From Akebia trifoliata (lineage: Eukaryota; Streptophyta; Magnoliopsida; Ranunculales; Lardizabalaceae), in assembly GCA_017979445.1 (NCBI GenBank), contig CM030714.1, positions 41,396,826-41,460,825 of the forward strand: a DNA stretch of 64,000 nucleotides, in the 5' to 3' direction. Below, piece after piece: positions 11,878 through 23,694 of the stretch; within the stretch, counting starts at the first letter, position 1; each line of letters opens with the position of its first letter. The notes under the pieces are model-generated. The model was not told the DNA's origin. It saw nothing but the letters and a program-made list of their open reading frames with translations, and searched no databases. Position numbers and translations under genes: made by a program.

Positions 11878-13026
11878 TAAGGGAAACTTACTTAATGGTC
11901 CCTGGCAAAATGTTTTCTTTCTAATTAGTCCTTGGCTTTTAGGAGTTAGCTAGATAGTCCATTTAGTAAATCCCTATTTCCAAATGCGTTCCTGAACCCT
12001 AGTCTAGACATTTCTCATGATTGAAATGTCGAAATCGCCCTAACCGTTCAAACTCACCATTTTCATCCAAAAACTTGGATTTTCAACATCTCGATTGAGT
12101 TTTTGAGACTTCATTATGATGAAAAAGATCTGAAAAAGAAGAAGTCATTTTCAAGCATTATGAAGATGTATGTAAAAAAAAAAAAAGAACTAGGAGTTTT
12201 TCATTTATTTTGGTTCATTTTTGGATGAAAATCAATCAAAGATGATTCTTTTGGTTTGAAATCATCTACACATGTTATGTCAAGTTTTAAGTCGAGTTTG
12301 TTGGAAAAACTCGAAAAGAACGAAAACGGGTGGGTTTACAGCGTCTCGAGTTCAATAATTTTTTATTTTTGAGTCTAATATTTTTATTATCGAATTTGAC
12401 ATTTGTTTAAAAATTGTCGAACTCAATAATAAAAATTGGTAAGCTCGACAATAAAAAATGGTAAGCTCAACAATAATTAAAACTAGTGAACTTGACATTA
12501 AAATGGGGCGAGATCTACAATTTTTTTAAAAATGTCAAACTCGACATTGTAGAACCCACCCGTTTTCATTTTTTTAGTTTTTCCAACTAAAATACATGGA
12601 AAGATCGATTTAAAACTTGACACAATGACTTGTGTAGATGATCTTAAACCGAAATAACCATCTTTGATCAATTTTCATTCAAAAATGAAGTAAAGTAATT
12701 AAAAAATCCTAGATTCATTTTTTATTATAAATCGTCAAAAAAAAATTCATCTAAAAGTTCAAAATGAGAAGTATATCATTTACATTTGTCATTCACGAGA
12801 AAAAATCGTCGAAAATGGTTGGAATCACCATAAAAAAACCTAAGTATATGAAGAAGATGAAAAATTGGTAGTTTCGATATTTCAAAAATATTATAACCTG
12901 AAATGAGGTTGAGGGACCATTAAAAATAGAAAGTTTTACTAAATGGACAATTAAGATAAGCCCTAAAACTTAGGGACTAATTAGAAAGAAAATCTTTTAC
13001 CAAGGACCATTAAGTAATTTCCCTTA
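11878..13026. mobile_element. 1.15-kb fold-back (palindromic) element
   Basis: The two halves are imperfect reverse complements over nearly the full length, with the centre near 12450. The outer ends are TAAGGGAAACTTACTTAATGG at the left and the complement of TAAGGGAAATTACTTAATGG at the right. Inner matches include the 'gatcatctacacaagt' and 'gaaaacgggtgggtt' blocks on both arms (around 12260-12340 and 12540-12650). No coding sequence. A target duplication is not clear; TA borders are possible. Its right end lies only 33 bp before the second 393-bp repeat. Confidence 0.75.
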
Positions 13027-13059
13027 GATTAAAGACTCCAAATTTATTGAAGACAATGA

Positions 13060-13452
13060 CGTCAAATGAGAAAGAGAATGGAAATAACAATTACTATGTT
13101 AAAACTGGAAAGAGTGCAAGATTCATGATATGAATGTTTGAATATAGTTGAAAATGATCATGAGGTCGAAGTTTCTTCGAAAAGATTTGCATCAAATAGA
13201 GAAATTTGACAAACATGCACACAATTGACCTACAACTCACATGTTCGATGGATATAATTGCTTCCAGCACAATTTGTAGTCCGTGAGATTTCAATCTTTA
13301 AGGGAAAGGTCATTTTCAAGAGGGACGACATGTTAGGTATCTAATAATTATTAGATTGGATTTTGAAGTACAATAGTCGTATAGCTTAGGCTATATAGTT
13401 ATAAAGTTACTTGCTTAATTAAGGGATTAACATTAGGGATTTGACGATTAGA
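13060..13452 (+). repeat. 393-bp direct repeat, right copy
   Basis: Same length and orientation as 9588-9980 with one visible mismatch. The flanks differ: 'agacaatga' before and 'tttcgattgag' after. The spacing of 3.47 kb would suit the LTRs of a small element, but the ends are CGTCAAAT/ATTTGACG rather than TG/CA and no 5-bp target duplication is seen. A recent segmental copy is therefore equally possible. Confidence 0.85.
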
Positions 13453-13639
13453 TTTCGATTGAGACGAATTTCAAAGGAGGTTTAACTGGTTTTAATATTT
13501 CTCTATAAGTCTACCTTGTATTAATTTTCATTTGAGGCTATGGACCAATTATAATGTTGGAATGTAATTAGTTTAGCTTTAGCCAACCAATATCTTTGTG
13601 ACAAGATTTTGTCATTCAGGATCAATGGATTTGCGAAAC

Positions 13640-14010
13640 ACTTTCCTTACTAACATGGTAGTTTTTAAGCCTTATTAAGGATTTTTTTTTTTGCTCAAAT
13701 GGATTACCACATAGCTAACCAACACCACAACCCTCTAAGTTTCTTCGAAAAACTTAGATTCAACAAAAAAAATTTATTTTGAGTTTGAACCAAGGTTTTG
13801 AAAGTGGACGGCTACCGAAATTTCACATAACTCCCAAACTTAAAATGAAATTCATTAATAAATATATATATATATTTTTTTTTGTTGAAAGATCAGAGAA
13901 TTTTGTCCTCTGCAACATTGATCAAGGTTTTGGATGGTACAAAGTGAACCCAACAACCCATAATAAGGGTGAAATACTTTCTAACTTAGTAAGGCTAGTC
14001 AATCTCAAAT
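13640..14010. repeat. MITE family R1 copy
   Basis: A family R1 copy of about 370 bp. It starts CACTTTCCTTACTAAC and ends CTAACTTAGTAAGG, with the shared body around 'gtggacggctaccg' and 'cacataactcccaaac'. A TA microsatellite (about 13861-13875) has expanded inside it. Confidence 0.65.
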
Positions 14011-14543
14011 ATTTTTAGACTTCATTGTGATTTTGGAGATTGACTTGGATATATCACCCATCTTGTAATCTCATTCATCATTTTATCTTTATTTTTGTCT
14101 CCAAAAGTTCATCATCTTCAACTTTCAAAAATCCTATTTTACTTGTGAGGTACATTGAGGCGAATGAGCAAGAATCTTGTAGTTGAAAAGTTTGATTTAC
14201 TTGAAAGATTTCCTAAGCAACATGTTTTCATAACCAAATCTAGGTTTTTAACTAGAGGCCGAATATAAGGGGTGTTTAAGTCATTTTGTTAATCTCTTAC
14301 CAGAGGTACTGCACGGTCAAGGGGTATGCCATCACTTTGAAAACACAGGTAGTACCTCAAATTTTCACCAAAGTCCAAAGAAGTATGTCTAAACTACCCT
14401 TGTGAAAGATGGAGAGCCTTGACCCCATGTTACCGTTAATAAGGCAGTTACTAACTTTTAAATTTCAGAACCTAATGTGTTTAACATTTATTGTTAGGTG
14501 AGATGTACTTCATTATTTTTCTTTAAAAGGTAATTTTTTAAGA

Positions 14544-14666
14544 AGAGAGCTACTATTACCACTCCAACTTTTATTAATGCCACGCCAACTCTTATATAAA
14601 TCATCAAAGAATTGCACATAATTAGTGTGGCGTTAGTAAAAGTTGGTGAGGCAATACCAACTCTCT
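14544..14666. repeat. Short hairpin MITE
   Basis: About 120 bp that folds almost end to end. The left arm AGAGCTACTATTACCACTCC pairs with the right arm ending GGCAATACCAACTCTC, and the inner 'aacttttattaatgccac' pairs with 'gtggcgttagtaaaagtt'. A related 'aacttttacttatta' motif occurs inside the large fold-back at 54.4 kb and near 10.65 kb. Confidence 0.65.
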
Positions 14667-16022
14667 TTGAGAATGGTAAGATAATTCTCATGAACTTTTG
14701 AAATTTGTGGGACAATGGTTGGACCGTGATTCAATTTAATTGGATTTTTTTTATTTGTTAAAACAATCAAATCTTCAATTATATAGTAGACTAGAGTTTG
14801 CCCATGTCTACGGTCGTCAACATCCTCTTCGTGATTAAGTGGGATGAAAAGAAAAGACAATAAAATTAAAAATTATTGTGGAGGTCAAATTTGTGATTGA
14901 CCTCGAGATCTAATTTGAAGCAAGATCATTCACTAATAAATTGCTAGAATAATGAAAAAAAAAAAAAAAAAGAGAAAGAACATACAAAGATATTTTTTGA
15001 GATTCGGCAAATGTACTTACATCCATGGGTTCGGAGAACCGTTCCACTATAAATCTAATTTACACGACCTCATTTCTTCAATCCATCTCCTCCTTCCTCC
15101 CTTTTTTACAATGTCCTCAAGACCTTTCAATAAATAAACTCTAAAAAGAATATTAATTTTACTTAAATTACAGTTGACCTAATTACCTCTTATCCAAGTC
15201 TTCTTCAAATGATGGTACATGTTCATCCCAGATGAGTATTGATAGTGCGAATGAATGATCCATATAGAAAACGATTTTATCCTTTCACAGTTATCCTAGA
15301 GATTTGTTGCAAAAATTATATAAATCTCAACCCTTATTTATTTGTCCACTAAATGCCAAAGGGCCCTCTTCTTTTCCCCCAACCATCATAAAATATTTTT
15401 GTGTCCTCTTTCGAATCCAAATCTTAATCCCAAGAAAGAAGAAAATCAATTTGGCCATATAGTTAGAGGGGTAACATAATTGTACCACATGTGTAAAACT
15501 AAAAATCTTTTACTACTCCAAACTTTAACAAGCTAGTCAAATCAATGAACTATTAACAGTCCTTCACAATGCAAGCACAGCCTCACCAAAACAAAAACAA
15601 AAAATCATAGTGGAAAATAATGAAAATTAAATAAAGTTTTAAGTGGTATCATTTCAAAAAAAAGGTGATAATGATGATTCACCCACTTTGTAATGGTGGG
15701 AAGAAATTGTTTTTATCTCCTTTTGCCAACTTCATTGAAATCCCTAGGTGAACCTACCTTTTGTTATGGAATATTTCAACTTTTTTGAGATATCGTGTGA
15801 TGGATTATTTGAGCTCTCTCCACCACCAATGCACTATCTTTCTTGATAAATTGATCTTATCCTCCCACCCCACCCCACCCCACCCTCTCATGATCCGTAT
15901 TGTTGCGATTTGGCTATGATTTCTTTTCTTTGACATAATTATTTCCATTTGGGCTCAAGATCACGAGGGTGAGATCATAAGAAACATATTCACGTGACAA
16001 ATAAATTATGTATCCTGGACAT
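14667..16022. other. Gene-free AT-rich DNA with a C-rich microsatellite
   Basis: No coding signal. Contains a poly-A tract (about 14954-14971) and a short CCCCA repeat (about 15863-15885). Nothing else recognised. Confidence 0.5.
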
Positions 16023-16349
16023 AAATGGGAGTGGATCCTCTGTAGTACTTTTTCCTTGCAGTTTCCTATGGTGCAGTTATAAGATTGATAGAGTGCCACT
16101 TGACTAAGTCATCAAAATTTGTCCCTTGAAACATTGGAGTTTAACAACCGTTCATTTTAAAGATCATAGATCATATTGAAAAATATATATTTTTTCAACT
16201 TTTTATATATTATAAATCTGATCTAAATCATGATCTGTACACCATGGCTAAGGTGTTAGATTGTAATTTTCAACAAGCCTCGCCACTATTAGAAGAGCAC
16301 TACAGGAAACTACATGAATTAAGCACTACAGAGGATCTGCTCCCTACAT
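16023..16349. repeat. MITE with about 45-bp inverted ends (GGATCCTCTGTAGTG type)
   Basis: The left end reads GGATCCTCTGTAGTACTTTT and continues to 'tgcagtttcct'. The right end is the complement of GATCCTCTGTAGTGCTTAAT continuing to 'tgtagtttcct'. A related element with the same ends is at 60446-60710, and a left-end-only piece is at about 29853. Confidence 0.6.
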
Positions 16350-17580
16350 AAATAAAAAGGAGGTTAGTGCCAAAGAGTTTCCTTCTGATGTGACCCCCCA
16401 AAAGATAATAATTAAAGAGATGTATTGGACATACCTATCTATTGTACTTTTATTACAAAAACTCCTTTACTTTTATCAAACTTGAACAAACCTTATTTTA
16501 TGAATCATGTTACTAAAACTAACTTAATAAGATTTCAAATCTTACTAAGAGTCATTTGGCCCACATGCATTATCAAATTAGCAATCTAACATATAACCTT
16601 CTATATTTTATGAAAAAACTCAAATTAAAAAAAATTTAAAAATAAAAAAACTTTTTTGATTTTGATTGTATGTGTTGAAAATGGATGACTACGGAACTCC
16701 TAAATTTAAATTAACATGAAAATTTAATAATTTTTTTTAGAGTTTTGACAATTTTTTCTGTTATAAATTTGTGGAGTCGGATCATGTTTTTAAATGCTAT
16801 AAATTTATGTCCTTAGAGTACACTCCAAGGTTTGTTAAATAATAAATTAACCTCATAAATTTGAATTTTATGATGTGGATCCTTACTCCAGGGTTTACTT
16901 GGTAACAAACTTGATAAAATGAGGTTTCGTGGGTAACAAACTTCACATACAGTTAGGTTCCCTTTCGTCAAAACATGCAACGATGATAACGTTGCTTTGA
17001 GGATCAAAAGAATGAGACCTTATTTGATAACCGAGAATGACCTGCAGCGGCTCAGTAGGAGCCGAAGCCGAGCTTCCTTAGTCAAGTCAATGAAGTCCAT
17101 TTCAAAAGAAAATAGATAATTAAAGAAACTTGCACGGCAGCTTCACATGAGCAGAAGCGTTTATACTTCAATTCAAACCATAAAATCGTAGACCAACCTA
17201 CCCACTCACGAAAAACTCAGAATTGACTCAAAGTCTACTGAGTCGAAGCAGTTCTAGGACTCACGAGTTACTTTGGTTAATCAAATAAATAGAGATTAAA
17301 ATTGCAAATATCTCAAACAATTTTAAGTATTAAAAGAAAAATCTTTAAATATAAGAAAAATGTTAAGACATTGTATTCATCACTATGTTGATGTGGAGGT
17401 GTACCTAAAATCATATATATATATATATTTCCTCGAGATACGAGTGAAAAGTACTTATGATTTCATGCATACCACGACATCAGCTCATTGTGAAACGTAG
17501 TGTCCAAGCTAAGTGACTCTAGCATTAATGTTCTCGATATAATTGCATGACTCGGAACATTTAATTTCTAATTGGACAAT
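16350..17580. other. Intergenic DNA upstream of BEBT copy 1, including a family R1 relic
   Basis: A decayed R1 copy covers about 16500-16810 (AACTTAATAAGATTTCAAAT near its end). TTGACT motifs appear at about 17223. A short TA repeat lies near 17417-17430. No gene. Confidence 0.45.
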
Positions 17581-17600
17581 GGTTTTTTTCGAGTTGTCTC

Positions 17601-17641
17601 AGTCAAAATTTCGAGTTGACTCAGCCTAATTCAAGTTGACT
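17601..17641 (+). promoter_or_regulatory. Cluster of three W-box-like TTGACT motifs upstream of BEBT copy 1
   Basis: AGTCAA at 17601-17606 (reverse orientation), TTGACT at 17616-17621 and TTGACT at 17636-17641, each in a similar 'gagttgactcag' context. All lie within 75 bases of the TATA box. TTGAC[C/T] is the established core bound by WRKY factors, which drive pathogen-responsive genes. That the cluster acts in vivo is inference. Confidence 0.5.
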
Positions 17642-17671
17642 CGGATGAATTTAAAAAGTATTTCTCTCTCC

Positions 17672-17679
17672 TATAAATA
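17672..17679 (+). promoter_or_regulatory. TATA box of BEBT copy 1
   Basis: TATAAATA, 82 bases before the ATG, in the context CTATAAATAACT that is shared with copy 3 (55378) and, with one change, copy 2 (27731). A CT-rich leader (17722-17750) follows. Confidence 0.7.
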
Positions 17680-17753
17680 ACTACCCTAACCTCCAAAACA
17701 AAAACTCACTACAACGCAACACCTCTTTCTCTCTCTTTCTCTCTTTCTCTTAA

Positions 17754-20297
17754 ATGGCGTCCTCTCTAACGTTCACAGTAACAAGGCGTGAACCAGCATT
17801 AATTATTCCTGCTAAGCCCACTCCACATGAATTCAAACCTCTTTCAGACATAGATGATCAAGAAGGCCTTAGATTCCAAATTCCTGTGATACAGTTCTAC
17901 AAAAAAGATGTATCAATGGGAGGAGGAAGAGACCCTGTTAAGGTCATTAGAGACGCGATCGCAAAAACACTTGTTTTTTATTATCCATTTGCGGGTAGGC
18001 TTAGGGAAGGTGAAGGAAGGAAACTTGTTGTGGAATGCACAGGAGAAGGTGTGATGTTCATTGAAGCTGAAGCTGATGTTAAGTTGGAGCAGTTTGGAGA
18101 AGCGCTTCAGCCACCTTTCCCTTGTTGGGAGGATCTCCTTTATGATGTTCCTGGCTCTGGTGGTGTTCTTAATTGCCCTCTTTTGTTGATTCAGGTGAGA
18201 CTTGAGAGAGAATGATCACCTTTAAGCATTAATTCTTAACTCTCCATGTTTTCAATCCACTTTAACCTTATTCTTCTCAAATAGACTAATGAAAAATGAC
18301 CTATATACCCTTTATTTTTTTCATCTTTTTTGTATAGTTTTTTGGGAAATTCTATTCCAACTCTAAGTTTTACTTTCAACACACCAATCCTTTTGAAGGT
18401 AAATAAGTGTCTGTTCATAGTTTGGTGTGTTACAAGTAGTTTTTGGTAAGGCCGATTTAGATTGGGGGACAATACTTGCCCCCCACAAGAAATTTCAAAG
18501 TTACCTATATGAGTTATTGCAAATGATATTTTATTTGCCGTTGTTGTCCCCACAATTTTTTCCCCTCCTCAATTCCCCCCACCCACCTCCCACCACCAAA
18601 AAATTAAATAAAAAAATCCCTTTAGTTGCCCCCAACATGAGGGAAATCCTGGCTCCACCCATGTTGGTGTGTTATTGGCAACTCTTTTCTGTTTGGGTCA
18701 CCTTTAACCTTAAGATTCTATCCATTTTAATGCGAACTTTGAATTTTGGAGCCATGATTTCTTAGACATTTGTTTGGGGTATTTTAGATATCTTTTCATG
18801 TTTTGGTGAATATTTAAGATAATCCTATACTTTTAAACTGATGACATACCCCTTTCAACTTGCCCTTTTTTTTATTATATATAAATAATTGAAAAATGAT
18901 TTTGTTTGAGTTGTTATCACATTGATTTTTGGCATCGGGTCAATACAAATTTTCATGTAGTTTCTTAAACATATTTTACTATTAGTTTTGGAAAGAAACC
19001 AATTTCTTTATCATTATTTAAGTTTGAATTTTATTTTTAATGGGATTGTCAATGCATCCAATCCGGATTGGATCAAATCTAGTATTTGATCAATTAAGCA
19101 TCAAATACAATTATTATCGCATCGAATATTTATTGAATCTCAATATTAAGAGTCAAACTTGATCCATTAAAAATTGGATTGGAATCCAAATTAATCTATT
19201 GGTTCGGAGAAGATTTCGGGTCCGATCCGATCCATTTACAGCCCTTCCATATTTTTCCCTTTAAAACGAATTCCTTATAGTATGTGCGATCTAAATAATA
19301 AGAGACACGTGTCATCGTTTCATGTGACATCATCATCATCTAATTATGTAAAATTCCTACAACGCAGGTGACTCGGCTACTCTGTGGAGGGTTTATTTTC
19401 GCTCTTCGACTCAACCACACCATGAGCGACGCAGCCGGTTTGGTCCAATTCATGACCGCAGTAGGTGAAATGGCACGAGGCGCACGTGCTCCATCAGTGG
19501 CACCTGTGTGGCAGAGAGAATGCCTCAACGCCCGGGACCCACCACGAGTCACGTGCGTGCATCACGAGTATGACGACGTACCTGACACCAAAGGCACACT
19601 TATGCCACTCGATGACATGGCCCACCGATCATTCTTCTTTGGCCCACAAGAAATAAATTCCCTACGCAAACACGTGCCACCTCATCTCCGCACAAGTTCT
19701 ACCTTCGAGATACTCACCGCATTCCTCTGGCGATGCCGCACCATCGCACTTAAACCCGACCCGGAAGAAGAAGTCCGAATCCTCTGCATAGTAAACGCAC
19801 GTGGGAAGTTCAAACCACAATTGCCATCTGGATTCTACGGTAATGCGTTCGCATTTCCAGTAGCGTTGTCATCTGCAGGTAATCTTTGTGGGAATCCACT
19901 AAGCTACGCACTGGAGTTAGTTAAGAAAGCGAAGGAAGATGTGACAGAAGAGTATATGAGATCATTGGCGGATCTGATGGTGATCAAGGGACGACCCCAT
20001 TTTACTGTGGTGCGGACGTACCTTGTGTCTGACGTGACACGTGCTGGGTTTGGAGAGGTAGATTTTGGCTGGGGGAAACCAGTATATGGTGGACCAGCAA
20101 AAGGTGGTGTAGGGGCGATTCCTGGGGTGGCAAGCTTTTATATACCTTTTAGGAATAGTAAAGGTGAGGATGGAATTGTGGTGCCTATTTGCTTGCCTGG
20201 GCCCGCAATGGAAACATTTGTGATGGAGCTTGAGAGGACGATCAGAGAACCGGACCCACAAAGTAGGACTTCAAAGTTTATTGTGTCCTCACTTTAA
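17754..20297 (+). CDS. BEBT: BAHD acyltransferase, benzyl alcohol O-benzoyltransferase (HSR201/BEBT) type, copy 1
   Basis: Two exons: 17754-18194 (147 codons, ending at CAG|GTGAGA) and 19368-20297 (after ACGCAG|GTG), phase-0 intron of 1,173 bases, product 456 residues, usual for the family. The first exon-2 codon GTG is Val, not a start. The N-terminus carries [29 protein letters not shown] follows near residue 85. The catalytic HXXXD is HTMSD (His164, Asp168), and the structural DFGWG is at 379-383. BAHD enzymes of this clade transfer benzoyl or acetyl from CoA to alcohols; the best guess is benzoyl-CoA plus benzyl alcohol to benzyl benzoate. The chain ends SSL, compatible with a non-canonical peroxisomal PTS1; tobacco HSR201 is reported to be peroxisomal. 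The HXXXD family call is firm. Substrate and location are inferred. Confidence 0.88.
18195..19367 (+). other. Intron of BEBT copy 1, with a decayed hAT-like fragment
   Basis: GT...AG intron. At about 18450-18665 there is a piece related to the hAT element at 2183-2421 (phrases GGGGGACAATACTTGCCCCC and GGGAAATCCTGGCTCCACCC). Its left end is not preserved. The remainder is AT-rich with no coding sequence. Confidence 0.6.
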
Positions 20298-22770
20298 AGA
20301 ACAGATGGTTTGACTGTGAGATGACGAAGAGAAATTTATCCCTAGAAAAATGGTGCTAATCTATAGAAGATACATATCTCTAGGAAATCTGTGTTTTTTT
20401 TTTTTTAATTTTAATTTTATCTGTTTGTACTTGAGGTATGTGTAATACAAGTTTCTCGTTTACTGTAGCATTATTGGGGAAATAATACCTTATGTCGATT
20501 CAAGAAATGTAGTGGGGGTCTTATTTCTATCAAATAACATCACCTTCAAATAGACAAGAGATATTAAAATAGAGAAGAGATTTACGGGGCAGACCTATAT
20601 GTTGCATTTTATCAAGTTTGTTACCTAACGAACTGTCCTATCGTATAAGGACATATTTTAAAATTTTAAAAGTATTTCTAATTTTCAATGATTCAATCTT
20701 ACATTCTTTTGGAAAAATCAAAAGAAATCTTAAAAGAATCTGGAAATTGATCCTTTAGATTTATATTAAATTTTATTATCAAATAAATATAAAAACCTAT
20801 TAAAATTAAAAATATAATAATAATATTAATAAATAAAATTTATAAGTTTATTAAATTATTATTATTTTTAGGAATCTTTAAATAAATACAAAATTTTCTT
20901 AAATCGTAATTAAATATAAAATTTACAATGATTTTATAATTAGACAGTCTTCACTCGATCAATGCTTGGCTGACTGTTGCGGACACGAATCCATAGATCT
21001 AGTTAGAATATCATCACTATTTTTTTTAAGTCTTTTACATAAAGGAAAATATTGAAAATCGAAGAACATTGAATAATTACATGTCATTTGTTAAATTAAG
21101 AGTAATTAAAATTTGACGCAGCATGTAACAATAAAAGAATACTAAAATATGGAATTAATCCATCAGAAAAGAATTCTTAAAGAGAAATTTTATTAAATAA
21201 AAAATGTATTTTTTTTACTTTGGAGTTATATCCCTTTATAGAGAAAGAGTTCTAATCATAGTAAAACATGAAAAATAGTCAAAAATAGAAAAATTACTAA
21301 AAATAGCTAAGCATGGAAATAAAAACTACTTAACCCTAGAATTAAGGCATAATCGACGGTGCTTGATTCTGAATTTTATAACAAAAGTTTGAAAACTATA
21401 AAAAATAACAAAATTACCTAAAAAAGGGGTAAAAGAATGAATAGAGCCTAAAAACTAATAATTGCATATAATAATGAACTATTCCTTTGATTTTTGACCA
21501 TTATTTTAGATTAATTTTATTATTTAAGAATTAATTTGCTAATTTTATGATATTAAATTTTAAAAGGTTCAAAGTAGAAGAAATAAGTTCAGATGGACTT
21601 TTGGGTGAAATCAAAAATCAAAAGGGTGAGAAATAATTTTGAAGAAGAAAAAGAGCCAAAGAAATAAGAAAAATCTAAAAAGATATTTTCTCCCTTAATG
21701 TGCTGCATAACAATTCAAAATCCAATAAATTTCTCTTTCCTACTCACATTTTTCTATTTTTCTTCTTTTTCTCCAAGTTTCTCTCTTCTCTATCTTCCCA
21801 CAACTTTTTTTTTTCTTATTTTTCTCACTTTTTTCTCCCTTTTCCATCTATTCTACACGTTCCATGCACCCCATATTTTCTCATCTAATCTTCTATTCTC
21901 TCCCTCTCATCCATATTTTTTTATTCTTCTATTTAATCTCTTCTCATCAAAAACTCAAAATCCGAATCAGGATCATCATATTCACAATTCCCTAATTTAA
22001 TATTCAACTTCCAGGATTATAAACTAAAATTCTCTTTCTACCAATTTTCACTTGAATCTCTTTAATTTTTCTTCCTTCTGTAAAAGAATTCAACAATCAA
22101 GAATGAAAAAGTGTAGGATCAAAAAATAATATAAAGTAAAGAAGAAATTGAGTTATAATTGCATCCTCCTAACTTTTTTTTTTTGTTTAATTATTTTAGT
22201 CAGTAGAAAGAATGATAAATTTTAAGATGATCGACTAAGTCTTTTTTTATGGTGAAAAGGGAAACCATAGATTGCAATTGAATTTTTATTGATAAATTAA
22301 TCGATTATTGTTATTGAATATATTATTTTATTGTTTGATTAGATATTTGATCTTAGTAATTTACTTATAAAATTCCATGATATGATGTGTATTCTGATTA
22401 CACCAAATGCTTGGAATTTCCTGTAAAAATTGGTTAACAACAATAATTGATAAATTCATTATTTTTATGAAAAATCTAATCGGTGTTTGATAAAAAATCA
22501 ATAAAAATATCTGTTATAGTTTTGTGGTTGATCTTAATTCTTAATAGTTTCCAAATTGAATTTCTATTTTTCTTATTTAGTTAGATTTAGTTTTCTTTCA
22601 AAATTAATTTTAATTTTTCAGATTTATGATTTTTATTCTCCTTTTATATTTCATGACCCATAATTTTGGTTACACTTCAATTCTTTTGGATTGACCTTGT
22701 ACTCCCGAGTATTTTATTATTTCGCTACACGCTTTGCACTTATGATTTTGAATTTGCAATACTTAAGTTG
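20298..22770. repeat. AT-rich region with a probable Gypsy LTR relic
   Basis: About 20600-20950 is very AT-rich. From 21690 to 22080 there is a long pyrimidine-rich stretch on the plus strand. The segment at 22690-22760 (GACCTTGTACTCCCGAGTAT, then 'cgctacacgctttgcactt') matches the wording at the 3' ends of many plant Gypsy LTRs. No gag-pol coding sequence and no second LTR were found, so this is called as a relic only. Confidence 0.35.
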
Positions 22771-23213
22771 TAGCAAAAACGAAACTCCATCGCAAAGCAT
22801 GAATTTTGAAGATCTTGACATTTTCATTCAAAAATGGGTTTTCTCAAATTATTCCGACTCTATCGTCTATCCGGGTCTATGGGCTTAGGTCTTATGCTTG
22901 GACTTTTTGCGATCCAAATGTTTCATGAATTTTTTTGCATCTTGACCTGCATGAAAATTGAACATTGGTTAGACCTCGATACCAGTTGAGCAAAATTTCG
23001 GTTTGATTATCTGTCCAACTTTTAAAACATCGAAGAAAACATTTATCGGAAAAAAATTATTACATATAATTTTCAATAAAACCTCAATGCTATACATTGA
23101 CATGAAGAGCACGTTTTAAAATAGTCATGATAATATGACTCGCCAGGTGGCATACTCAAATGACTCTTTGACGTGGACATGTTCCGACCGTAGATCAAAT
23201 TACCATCAAGCTT

Positions 23214-23287
23214 CACAAATCATAACCGATTGAAAGAACAAATTATTTTTCACAAATCATAACCGATTGAAAGAACAAATTATTTTT
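23214..23287 (+). repeat. 37-bp tandem duplication
   Basis: Two exact-looking units beginning CACAAATCATAACCGATTG (23214-23250 and 23251-23287). They lie in non-coding DNA between BEBT copies 1 and 2. Confidence 0.8.
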
Positions 23288-23546
23288 CTAAACCAAGCTG
23301 GAGGTCCCAAATGTCATCATCATGTAGAGGAGACAATGATGTATCAACCACTTTTTTTGTATGAGTGGAAAAAAAGTTTTTGCTCTCTTCAACCAGAGCG
23401 TTCTCCTCCACCCAAGTATGAGCGGATCCTCTTGAATTTTAAAGAGACTCATCAAAACTGTAAAAAATCACTACAGAGAACTTCAAGAAAAATTACCACA
23501 GAAGACCCATTCCCATAAAAAGAAGAGGAAGATGGTTTTCAAAATG

Positions 23547-23694
23547 AGTGTGCTGGGTTGACACAAAGGGGTGCCACACTAAGGTGGTGGTGTGTACATA
23601 ACCGTAGATGCTTTTCCACGAGTAAAAAGCATCTCCGGTTATATGACCGCCACCACGTCATTTGTGCCACCTTTTGTATCACTCCAGCATTAGT
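23547..23694. repeat. Hairpin MITE of the AATGCTG(A/G)(A/G)GTGA family (family R2)
   Basis: About 150 bp, arms pairing from end to end: left TGCTGGGTTGACACAAAGG with the right-arm complement AATGCTGGAGTGATACAAAA, and central CCGTAGATGC with GCATCTCCGG. The same ends (AATGCTGAAGTGACCTC or a variant) occur at 30082, 31508, 32529, 53485 and 60945. Confidence 0.65.

Noticed and set aside
9588..13452. Calling the 393-bp repeats a complete LTR retrotransposon
   Set aside because: No TG/CA ends, no target duplication, no primer site next to the left copy and no gag-pol between them.
19368..19370. GTG as a translation start of a separate exon-2 gene (also at 32772 and 57648)
   Set aside because: It is the first codon (Val) of BEBT exon 2 after an AG acceptor; each joins in phase with the upstream exon.
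21698..22000. 100-residue Phe/Ser-rich frame
   Set aside because: It arises from a pyrimidine-rich low-complexity tract; no signal for a real protein.
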